A stretch of DNA of 31,292 nt, from the NCBI GenBank assembly GCA_023393235.1, contig JAEWMH010000040.1, positions 1-31,292 of the forward strand, read 5' to 3'. Position 1 is the first letter of the stretch. Every line of letters starts with the position of its first letter. The DNA comes from Bacillota bacterium (GTDB taxonomy: Bacteria; Bacillota; Bacilli; Paenibacillales; NBRC-103111). Below, piece after piece: positions 25,401-31,292 of this stretch. A program made the position numbers and the translations under genes. The notes beneath the pieces are model-generated. The model was not told where the DNA came from, searched no databases, and was given only the letters and a program-made list of their open reading frames with translations.

Positions 25401-25553
25401 CTCCTCACCCAGGGGGTTGCGCATAATTTGCTTCTTTCCGACGGGGAGACAAAATGGACCAAGCCGGTTTTCTATATTTTAGGGCGGGAGCAGCTTCTTC
25501 CGGAGGAGCTTGCAGCGCTTACCCGGCTGCGCTTTACCGTAAAGGAGGAATAG
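22431..25553 (+). CDS. Giant GNAT acetyltransferase fused to beta-sandwich domains
   Basis: A 1040-residue cytoplasmic protein (no signal peptide). Residues 12-156 form a GNAT domain with the acetyl-CoA motif NVRPDYHNRKVGKALI (about 91-106) and the C-terminal GNTKAVPMYKKCGF strand-helix. Ordinary GNAT enzymes end there; this one continues for nearly 900 residues of mostly beta-type sequence. Around residues 390-430 an Ig-like segment (SVRVPGLGKASVAVAYELLSFG, spaced hydrophobics) is seen. From about 430 to the end the pattern, with GNGIMTLDVSPVFGSAAHSL and RSWWNPWLGGLGID, recalls galactose-mutarotase-like carbohydrate-binding folds. I cannot name the latter domains with confidence. The ATG follows GCGGAGGG. 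Its stop is 6 bp from the amidohydrolase start, whose ribosome site lies inside this gene, so the two are translationally coupled. Confidence 0.8.
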   Translation: MESIPTISAGPVRIVEYNHSYAAAVADMWNRSTESWGGGHSRRTPESVIQDMDSTINLHVFLAMDGEEVVGFCSFSHYQLDEGALYVPLLNVRPDYHNRKVGKALILHAVAKTVELGWPRLDLFTWAGNTKAVPMYKKCGFFWEKKDDGVHLMNYIPTVLQTEALEPYLNNLDWYSDSTRPIQIQPDGETLSGKFDIFRYSWQKDGQELHVDFEKTGRGIWAIDTPDYEIRTEIAGHDLVFGRTYPVRYHIRSKTGEPVVCEIAGQDSRNIRLELNRTVTVTGTEIVEGLFRVDPVEEEQSSWKTHPVVLSQWTINGRKAELRAGIAPLFPAKLAMAGPELEHFAGTRETLFLNIENQLAEETEFRFSLPAAEFIRFENPTISVRVPGLGKASVAVAYELLSFGVYSASLAVEAITPASGETIAFEHALSLVFRGHTGRFEGQDRKYAYTACGPNMLALNKENNELRIRRTHMGGALFWGYPRLGKPYSSEFSKKKPEHIRLERDGDAQLLEAVYSSADHPGAVIKSVARVWESGFIEHYYTVENQSDTPLADDLKLLECFRYELKDTVLPYDGLYLTLNDAPAQHLDQWEPRRISENWLFSRNEKITYGVFWAEGQQLMKSDWLFGLEHSVGGLPAGGSVRTASTWVAIGVFADWQDFRAYVRRAREENPPHLTGYLELKANGGNPFSNGSYQVEVVDHKLSSLAGKLTLQSADGTPLESREIEAEENLHTVTLERSKPVGFGQADRLRLVYEGQDARLERSAAVFPVSQEAVTWERFDGEAGELLRLGNGIMTLDVSPVFGSAAHSLVYQGREWLHSSYPAPGPRSWWNPWLGGLGIDVDGMSPLSQHQEARRADFVQLQDSCGNSWSGIRLRLQVERHERNRGLIVDQYYLMLPGAPVLAKVNRVINRTGLGHPKLQLMDRNFFHPGAAHDTGWTQKEDRITFKLGTSEDEWKMNGYFALGSTAHEDLLQSAFSPDGTNGFVYFNNQLLTQGVAHNLLLSDGETKWTKPVFYILGREQLLPEELAALTRLRFTVKEE

Positions 25554-25559
25554 CACTGC

Positions 25560-26435
25560 ATGCCAATTATCGACATCCACATCCACCTGTCGAATATTGA
25601 AAGCTTCCGGCAAACGGCTAACCAGCTTTCCTTCGTGGATTACTCGGCGGAGGGTTTGCAGCGGGAATTTGAACAGAATGACGTTGTTCTGGGAGTAGGT
25701 ATGGGGGTTACGGAACAAACGGAAGGAGCCTTCCCCGACAGTACCTCCCCCAACCCCATGCTGCTGGATCTGGAGCCCGAGGTGCCCGCCTTCCTGATGG
25801 AATGCATCGGCATCAACCCCTCCCGGTTAAGTGGGCCCGATGCCTCGGCGGAGCTGGATCGTATCGAGGTCCGTCTGAAGCGTAAGGAAACCGCCGGCAT
25901 CAAGCTGTATGCGGGTTACTACCACTATTACGTCTACGACCGGATATACGGGCCGGTATACGAGCTGGCGAAGCATTATGGTCTTCCCGTGGTCATCCAC
26001 ACCGGAGACACCTACTCCATGAACGGTCTGCTCAAATATGCCCATCCCCTGACCGTGGATGAGCTGGCCTTGCAGCAGCGGGAGGTCAATTTTATGCTCT
26101 GCCACTTGGGGGACCCGTGGGTGATGGACGCCGCCGAGGTCATCGCTAAAAATCCTAATGTATACGCCGATTTATCCGGGTTGGTGGTCGGAGACAGGGA
26201 AAAATTCGACCGTTTTATGAATGAGCAGCTGTTTATGGACCACTTCCGCAGGGCGCTGGTATATGCCGACCGGTATGACAAAATTCTCTTCGGCACCGAT
26301 TGGCCCCTGGCCTCCGTGGAGCTGTACAGTGAATTTATCCGGCGGCTCGTTCCGGAGAAATTCCATGAGGATGTGTTCTACAACAACGCACTTCACACAT
26401 TCCCGAGAGTCCGTCAAAGGCTGCTGGGCACATAA
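25560..26435 (+). CDS. Amidohydrolase-2-family metal-dependent hydrolase
   Basis: A 291-residue TIM-barrel hydrolase of the PF04909 type, which covers decarboxylases, lactonases and amidases. The metal-site residues are recognisable: HxH in DIHIH (H7, H9), His in PVVIHTGD, His in MLCHLGDP and Asp in LFGTDWP. KLYAGYYHYY contributes the central strand Lys. The ATG at 25560 uses AAGGAGGAA located in the last codons of the GNAT gene. It is second in a two-gene operon and ends at a terminator shared with the converging ABC operon. The substrate is unknown; coupling to an acetyltransferase with sugar-binding-like domains hints at an N-acetylated or glycosidic compound (inference). Confidence 0.88.
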   Translation: MPIIDIHIHLSNIESFRQTANQLSFVDYSAEGLQREFEQNDVVLGVGMGVTEQTEGAFPDSTSPNPMLLDLEPEVPAFLMECIGINPSRLSGPDASAELDRIEVRLKRKETAGIKLYAGYYHYYVYDRIYGPVYELAKHYGLPVVIHTGDTYSMNGLLKYAHPLTVDELALQQREVNFMLCHLGDPWVMDAAEVIAKNPNVYADLSGLVVGDREKFDRFMNEQLFMDHFRRALVYADRYDKILFGTDWPLASVELYSEFIRRLVPEKFHEDVFYNNALHTFPRVRQRLLGT

Positions 26436-26441
26436 CCGGAT

Positions 26442-26474
26442 AAAAAAAGAAGGGCAGGGGTTCTCCCCCGCCCT
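26442..26474. terminator. Terminator between converging operons
   Basis: AAGGGCAGGGG and CCCCCGCCCTT pair around TTCT (26450-26474). The minus-strand side carries seven T, so it mainly ends the ABC operon; the plus-strand side has TTTTCC and may also stop the amidohydrolase transcript. Confidence 0.88.
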
Positions 26475-26482
26475 TTTCCTGT

Positions 26483-28345
26483 TTATACGACCTTCTTAAA
26501 CTGGCTGGTATACAGCCGGAAATAAAATCCCTCTGCCGCCAGCAGCTCCTCATGGGTTCCCCGTTCAATAATCCGCCCGCCGTCGATGACCAGGATCTGA
26601 TCCGCCTCCCGGATGGTGGACAGCCGGTGGGCAATCACGAAGCTGGTTCTTCCCTTCATCAAGGTGCGCATGGCGGACTGGATGTGCATCTCCGTCCGGG
26701 TATCGATGCTGCTGGTTGCCTCGTCTAGAATCAGAATGGCCGGGTCGGCCAGAATGGCCCGGGCAATGGTGAGAAGCTGGCGCTGCCCGTGGCTCAGGTT
26801 GCTGCCCTCGGCCGCCAGCACCGTGTTATACCCGTTGGGCAGCTTGCGGATGAAGCTGTCGGCGTTGGCCAGCTTGGCCGCCGCGATGACTTCCTCGTCG
26901 GTGGCATCCAGCTTGCCGTAGCGGATATTCTCCCGGATGCTGTCGGAGAACAGCGCCGCATCCTGCAGCACAATCCCGAGCCCCGTGCGCAAGCTGTTCT
27001 TGTCGATGGTAGAGAGCTCCGCTCCATCCACCCTAACCGATCCGCTTTCCAGCTCGTAGAAGCGGGTTAACAGATTAACCACCGTGGTTTTGCCGGCACC
27101 GGTTGGCCCTACCAGAGCAATCATATCTCCGGGGCGGGCATGGAGGCTAACCCCCTTCAACACAGGCACACCTTCCTTATAACCAAAGGAAACATCCTCG
27201 AAGATAACCTCTCCCTTAGGTGTCTGCCACAGCTTCCCTTCCGTCTCATCTTCATATTCGTCAGGGGTATCCATTACCTCAAAAACCCGCTCAGCCCCCG
27301 CAATAGCCGCTTGTATCATATTGAACTGGTTAGCCAGATCATTAATGGGCCGGCTGAATTGGCGGGAGTAGTTCAGGAAGCTGACCACCGTGCCGATGCT
27401 AACCATGGAATTAAGAGCCATCCAGCCCCCGGCAGACGCGATCAAAGCAAATCCCAGGTTGTTAATCACGTTCATAACCGGGCCCATCATCCCCGACAGA
27501 ACCTGCGCCTTAATGGAGGTATTGGTCAGTTCCTTGTTCATGGCGGCAAATCGTGCGATGGAGGTTTCCTCCCGGCAGAAGGTCGCCACCACCTTTTGAC
27601 CGGAGACCGTTTCTTCAATAAAACCGTTCATTTCCCCCAGACTCTTCTGCTGTCCGCTGAAATATTTCCGGGTAAAGCTGGCGATTTTCCGGGTGACCAA
27701 AAGCGTAACCGGCACTGTTACCAGATTGAGCAGGGTCAGCCATACATTCAGAGAGAGCATAATCCCCAGTGCGCCTGCAAGGGTCAGTACGCCTGTAATC
27801 AGCTGAGTGACGCTCTGGTTTAGCGTATTGGAGACATTGTCTATGTCATTAGTGGTCCGGCTCATCAATTCTCCATGGGTTTTGCTGTCAAAAAAACGGA
27901 GCGGCAGCTTCTGCAGCCGTCCGACCAGATCATTGCGCAGCTCCCAAACCGCCCGTTGGGAAACCCGGTTCATCATGTAAAGCTGGAGCCAGTTCATCCC
28001 TGCCCCTGCCGCATACACAATAATAAGCACGATGCACAGCCGGAGCAGTCCGTTTACGTCCCCCGGAAGAATGTACTTGTCAATGGCAGTACCGATAAGA
28101 TAAGGACCGATCAAGCCAAGCCCGGCTCCGAAGGCAGTCAGCACAAACACCAGGATCAATCCGGTGCGCTGTCTCCGCAGATAATCCCATAAACGGCGGA
28201 TGGTGCCCTTGGCATCCTTGGGACGCACCTTGGGCAGCATTCCCCGCATAGCCCCCGGTCCGGGACCTCCTGGCCCTCCGGGCATACCCGGCACGGGAGC
28301 CTGGCCGCCGCGGCCAACCGTACGGTTAACATTCGCTTCCGGCAT
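26483..28345 (-). CDS. Multidrug ABC exporter, catalytically complete subunit
   Basis: A 620-residue half-transporter (six helices then ATPase). Residues 1-45 form a Gly/Pro-rich cytoplasmic leader, seen in one partner of several Firmicutes heterodimeric exporters. Walker A is GPTGAGKT (413-420), the signature is LSHGQ (517-521), Walker B ILILDEA (537-543) with catalytic Glu, and the H-loop IAHRLST is intact. Its partner is the next gene upstream, which has a degenerate ATPase; this combination is typical of heterodimers such as BmrCD/YheIH and YfiBC. The start overlaps the partner's end by 20 bp and has GAGGAGGAGG upstream. Expelled compounds are unknown. Transcribed with the MarR regulator. 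Confidence 0.92.
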   Translation of the reverse strand: MPEANVNRTVGRGGQAPVPGMPGGPGGPGPGAMRGMLPKVRPKDAKGTIRRLWDYLRRQRTGLILVFVLTAFGAGLGLIGPYLIGTAIDKYILPGDVNGLLRLCIVLIIVYAAGAGMNWLQLYMMNRVSQRAVWELRNDLVGRLQKLPLRFFDSKTHGELMSRTTNDIDNVSNTLNQSVTQLITGVLTLAGALGIMLSLNVWLTLLNLVTVPVTLLVTRKIASFTRKYFSGQQKSLGEMNGFIEETVSGQKVVATFCREETSIARFAAMNKELTNTSIKAQVLSGMMGPVMNVINNLGFALIASAGGWMALNSMVSIGTVVSFLNYSRQFSRPINDLANQFNMIQAAIAGAERVFEVMDTPDEYEDETEGKLWQTPKGEVIFEDVSFGYKEGVPVLKGVSLHARPGDMIALVGPTGAGKTTVVNLLTRFYELESGSVRVDGAELSTIDKNSLRTGLGIVLQDAALFSDSIRENIRYGKLDATDEEVIAAAKLANADSFIRKLPNGYNTVLAAEGSNLSHGQRQLLTIARAILADPAILILDEATSSIDTRTEMHIQSAMRTLMKGRTSFVIAHRLSTIREADQILVIDGGRIIERGTHEELLAAEGFYFRLYTSQFKKVV

Positions 28346-30068
28346 AGTGAACCTCCTCCTCTCCCAGCTGGGATCTGTAGATGTCCCGGTAAACGGGGCT
28401 ATTAGCCATCAGCTCCCGGTGATTGCCTGAGGCGGCAACCGTACCGTCCTCCAGCACCAAAATCCGGTCTGCTTCCATAACCGAGGAGATCCGCTGGGCA
28501 ATAATCAGGCTGGTGGTTTCCTTCATCCGCTCCCGCAGCGCCTTCTGGATGCGGGATTCTGTACCCAGATCCACAGCGCTGGTACTGTCGTCAAAAATCA
28601 GAACGGATGGCTTCATCAGCAGCGCCCTGGCAATAGATATCCGCTGCTTTTGCCCGCCGGACAAATTGACTCCCCGTTGGCCCAGCACGGTTTCATAGCC
28701 CTGGGGCAGCCCCATGATAAATTCATGCGCCTGCGCGGCTTGAGCCGCCGCCTCTACCTCCTCCGGAGAGGCATCCGGCATACCGAAAGCAATATTCTCC
28801 CGGATCGTCCCGGAGAATAGAACCGCCTCCTGAAGCACCATACCAATGCTGCCTCTTAGGCCCTCCAAGGGATAGTCCCTCACATCGGTACCGTCGATCA
28901 GCACCCGCCCCTCCTCCGCTTCATATAAGCGGGGAATCAGGCTGACCAGCGTAGATTTACCGGACCCGGTAGCGCCAAGGATAGCTAACGTTTCCCCTGG
29001 CTGCACCGTAAAGCTGATATCCCGGAGCACCCTTTCGCCCCCGTCATAAGCAAAGCCGACCCCTTCGAACTCGATTCGTCCCTTGCGGATGCGCTCCGCC
29101 AGCACACGGTCCGGGTTCTTAATTTCCGGCTCCGTTTCAAGCACCTCTACAATACGCTCGGATGAAGCCGTAGCCCGGGAAATATTGGCAAGCATCATAC
29201 CGACCATCAATAATGAAGAAAGCAGCTGTGTCACATAGTTGATGAACGCTGCCAAATCACCAATCGGCAATGCCTTATCCCAAAATAAATTGCCCCCCAG
29301 CCACAGCACGGTGACAATAGTGCCGTTCAGAAGCAGGAACATCACCGGTGACAGCGTAGCCATCATCACATTGGCCCGGAGCGCAACAGCCATATAGTCG
29401 TCATTGGCCTCGGTAAACCGCTTGGTCTCGTAATCAGACCGCACAAAAGCCTTCACAACCCGGATGCCTGCCAGGTTTTCCTGAAGAACAGTGTTCATCC
29501 GGTCCAACCTTTTCTGTACCTTGGCAAACAAAGGGAAGCCCTTGCGGGTAATCACGGCCACCACAGTGAATAGCACCGGAACCACCACCACCAGAATCAT
29601 TGCCAGCTTCCAACTAATCGTAAATGCCAAAATCAGACTGCCCACCGCAAGAAAGGGAGAACGGACCATCATACGCAGAAGCATCTGCACAAACAGCTGT
29701 ACCTGGGATACGTCATTGGTAAGCCGTGTAATCAGAGACGCAGTGTGCATCTTCTCCAGATTCCGGAAGGAAAAGCGCTGCACCTTGTTAAACACTGCCT
29801 CACGCAAGTCCGCCCCAAACCGCATAGCCGCGATGGTGGAAAAAATCCCACAGCCTACACCTCCAATCAGTCCGATCAGGGAGGTTACCAACATCATAAG
29901 TCCCGTTCTCCGGATTTCATCCAAATTTCCGGCCAACACCCCCTGGTCCACAATCTGCGCCATCAACTTGGGCTGCAGAAGGTCCATAGATACCTCCAGC
30001 ACCATGAGGAGCGGACCCAGCAGGGCTGCCTTCCAGTATGGCTTTATATATTTCACAAGCTTCCGCAT
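28326..30068 (-). CDS. Multidrug ABC exporter, degenerate-site subunit
   Basis: A 580-residue half-transporter. Walker A GATGSGKS (365-372) and signature LSGGQ (469-473) are intact, but the Walker B Glu is Asp (VLIFDDS, D493-D494) and the H-loop His is Gln (IAQRISS). These changes define the non-hydrolysing site of heterodimeric exporters, so only one ATP site is active in the pair. Six membrane helices occupy the first 300 residues. Preceded by the MarR gene with 54 bp between, and by the second candidate MarR operator just upstream. The ATG at 30068 has a modest GGGGTGA site. Confidence 0.92.
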   Translation of the reverse strand: MRKLVKYIKPYWKAALLGPLLMVLEVSMDLLQPKLMAQIVDQGVLAGNLDEIRRTGLMMLVTSLIGLIGGVGCGIFSTIAAMRFGADLREAVFNKVQRFSFRNLEKMHTASLITRLTNDVSQVQLFVQMLLRMMVRSPFLAVGSLILAFTISWKLAMILVVVVPVLFTVVAVITRKGFPLFAKVQKRLDRMNTVLQENLAGIRVVKAFVRSDYETKRFTEANDDYMAVALRANVMMATLSPVMFLLLNGTIVTVLWLGGNLFWDKALPIGDLAAFINYVTQLLSSLLMVGMMLANISRATASSERIVEVLETEPEIKNPDRVLAERIRKGRIEFEGVGFAYDGGERVLRDISFTVQPGETLAILGATGSGKSTLVSLIPRLYEAEEGRVLIDGTDVRDYPLEGLRGSIGMVLQEAVLFSGTIRENIAFGMPDASPEEVEAAAQAAQAHEFIMGLPQGYETVLGQRGVNLSGGQKQRISIARALLMKPSVLIFDDSTSAVDLGTESRIQKALRERMKETTSLIIAQRISSVMEADRILVLEDGTVAASGNHRELMANSPVYRDIYRSQLGEEEVHYAGSEC

Positions 30069-30113
30069 TGTTGCTAGTTCACCCCGTTTATCCTTTGATT
30101 CTATTCAAATTTA

Positions 30114-30127
30114 ATTAGCCAACTAAT
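30114..30127 (-). promoter_or_regulatory. Second candidate MarR operator
   Basis: The inverted repeat ATTAG-CCAA-CTAAT (30114-30127) overlaps the marR stop codon and lies just upstream of the first ABC gene. It matches the upstream operator at 30633-30645 in TTAG-N-C-N-ACTAAT, so the same regulator may bind both. Confidence 0.65.
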
Positions 30128-30596
30128 CCTTGGACGCCTGGGATTCGTCAATACCTCCGTTCCGTTCGGCTTCCTTGAGATTCTCGTACATCTGCAAAAG
30201 CAGCCGGCGAAAAATCATCTTCTCCTCCGGTGTAAAGTTTTGAAATGAGGTTTTCTCCATCAGGTCGATCATATTCCGTACCTCCTGATGGGCAAGCCGG
30301 CCCCGCTCCGTCAGGTAAACACGGGATATCCGCTGATCCGCTTCATCCGCCCGGCGCTCCAAAAGCCCGGTTTTCTCCATCCGGGCAATCATCACATTCA
30401 AGGTAGCGGGAGTAATCCCCATCTGCTCCGCCAGCTCCTTCTGGCTTTGCCCGTCCCGCTCCACCAGTGCCCGCAAAAGCGGCGGCTGCCCCGGATAAAC
30501 CTCCCTCCCCGAGAGGTAGGATGACACCGTTTGATGATGCAGCTTGGATACCCTGCGAAACACCGTGTCCACATGCTCCACCTTGTAAATATCCAC
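30123..30596 (-). CDS. MarR-family transcriptional repressor of the ABC exporter
   Basis: A 157-residue winged-helix regulator. The recognition region is QKELAEQMGITPATLNVMIARMEKTGLLER and the wing carries DEADQRISRVYLT, both typical of MarR. The start is GTG at 30596, chosen because AGGAGG lies 8 bp upstream; the nearby ATG at 30600 is in another frame. It heads the operon with two ABC genes and its own promoter contains a palindrome, so autorepression with release by an exported compound is likely. No cysteine of the OhrR type is present, so the signal is probably a small ligand rather than peroxide. Confidence 0.9.
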   Translation of the reverse strand: MDIYKVEHVDTVFRRVSKLHHQTVSSYLSGREVYPGQPPLLRALVERDGQSQKELAEQMGITPATLNVMIARMEKTGLLERRADEADQRISRVYLTERGRLAHQEVRNMIDLMEKTSFQNFTPEEKMIFRRLLLQMYENLKEAERNGGIDESQASKD

Positions 30597-30629
30597 TCAT
30601 AGCCCCTCCTTTCATCCCGCTCATCTATT

Positions 30630-30657
30630 TATTTAGTCGACTAATCGTTATTGTAAA
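30630..30657 (-). promoter_or_regulatory. Promoter and operator of the marR-ABC operon
   Basis: On the minus strand TTTACA (30652-30657) and TAAATA (30630-30635) are 16 bp apart. The perfect palindrome TTAGTCGACTAA (30633-30644) covers the spacer and -10 box, a position that would block polymerase. Confidence 0.75.
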
Positions 30658-30727
30658 ACAGATCCCCACCTTCGTCAATCCACCCCTATTCCAACCCATC
30701 CCAGGCTTCACCTATTCCAGGCTTTAA

Positions 30728-31292
30728 ACTCCTCCAATTCAATCGATCAGTCCAAACTCCCCCCTTCAGCTTACAAATCTGCCTTTTCTCAGAATTACCG
30801 TGGGTTTCCAGCGCCACTCAAGTCGCCATTTACCTCCTTTCCGGGTATTATCCCCTTCACTCAGGAATCAGCTCAAGCTGTTCCCCTAATCCGTAGTTGT
30901 GATGGATCATGAAAGCCGCAAAAACGGCTGCAAATGTTGATAGAAATGACTCATTGAAAATGAGAAATCATTAAAATTACGTGAACGGCTTTATTTGTCG
31001 ATCAAATACAACCAAACATAACAAATATAATCTTTAGTTTGTTATCTTCAGTCGCTATATACGCACTAGAGCTTCATTATATAGAAAGCTATCAGGAGGG
31101 AACAAATAAATATTTTCTTATTCCATATAGGGCCAGATTGTTATATTGTGAAAACTGCAATCCTGAATGTTCGCCGCCACATTGTTTGTCGGGAAAATTG
31201 CAAAATCTCGTCACTTTTATTGGCGGTGCCCAAGCACCAATTCAACCGACAATAGCCTAATGCCTTCTGTACACTGACGGAGGATTAGGCTA
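30728..31292. other. Gene-free window end
   Basis: This AT-richer stretch has no open frame with a ribosome site and recognisable product. A 73-codon plus-strand frame at 31039-31260 would need a TTG start, lacks an appropriate ribosome site and has no family resemblance. Two imperfect hairpins (AAAGCCG/CGGCTTT, 30912-30990) and an inverted repeat at the very end are the only structure. Confidence 0.5.
31253..31292. repeat. Inverted repeat at the window edge
   Basis: TAGCCTAAT (31253-31261) and ATTAGGCTA (31284-31292) are perfect inverted arms, extended inward by CCT/AGG after one bulged G. The window ends at the second arm, so it cannot be said whether a T-tract or a mobile-element end follows. 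Confidence 0.55.

Noticed and set aside
30941..30974. Fur-like palindromic sequence
   Set aside because: TGAAAATGAGAAATCATT resembles a Fur box but carries an extra base that breaks the symmetry, and no gene follows.
31039..31260. Small Cys-containing protein
   Set aside because: It needs a TTG start without a properly placed ribosome site and shows no known motif; the evidence is too weak for a gene call.

Overview
The window looks like chromosomal DNA from a Paenibacillus-like member of the Bacillales. The evidence is strong AAGGAGG-type ribosome sites before nearly every gene, sigma-A promoters with near-consensus boxes, an OhrR regulator with its Bacillus-type operator, a cydABCD operon, a ydaO-class cyclic-di-AMP riboswitch, a Bacillus-type Fur box, moderately high GC and abundant short intergenic repeats. 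No tRNA, rRNA, insertion sequence, phage gene or CRISPR array was seen. Species-level placement is inference.

Layout. At 1-2183 (minus) are a YfcE-like phosphodiesterase and a glycerol dehydrogenase, followed by short repeats. At 2276-3410 (plus) is an OhrR-glutathione peroxidase operon with promoter, operator and terminator. At 3418-6160 (minus) a DHA2-type drug exporter precedes an M29 aminopeptidase, and a GntP/ion-transporter-like permease diverges from them at 6361-7767. An 885-bp gene-free stretch (7768-8652) holds 52-bp tandem repeats, a second repeat family, a terminator-like hairpin and a G-rich low-complexity tract. At 8653-11788 (minus) are an amino-acid-dehydrogenase homologue, a BNR-repeat lipoprotein and a stand-alone CheY. 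At 11913-14274 (minus) is the most interesting unit: promoter, cyclic-di-AMP riboswitch, intrinsic terminator, HAD phosphatase, mannitol-1-phosphate dehydrogenase and terminator. At 14325-15515 (minus) is a Fur-controlled siderophore-binding lipoprotein. At 15816-22081 (minus) is cydABCD, encoding cytochrome bd oxidase and its assembly exporter. At 22431-26435 (plus) a 1040-residue protein with an N-terminal acetyltransferase domain is tightly coupled to an amidohydrolase. At 26442-30657 (minus) is a MarR regulator with a heterodimeric multidrug ABC exporter. The last ~560 bases hold no gene I can support.

How the genes work together. Several units look like stress responses: peroxide detoxification (OhrR/Gpx), drug efflux (DHA2 exporter, MarR/ABC), low-oxygen respiration (Cyd) and iron scavenging (Fur/binding protein). 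The HAD-MtlD pair is best read as a two-step route from fructose-6-phosphate through mannitol-1-phosphate to mannitol. It sits under an RNA switch for the second messenger that controls potassium and osmolyte balance. No mannitol PTS gene is present in the window, which argues for a biosynthetic role in making a compatible solute. This proposal is the main lead; the riboswitch itself is recognised with high confidence, while the physiological role is inference.
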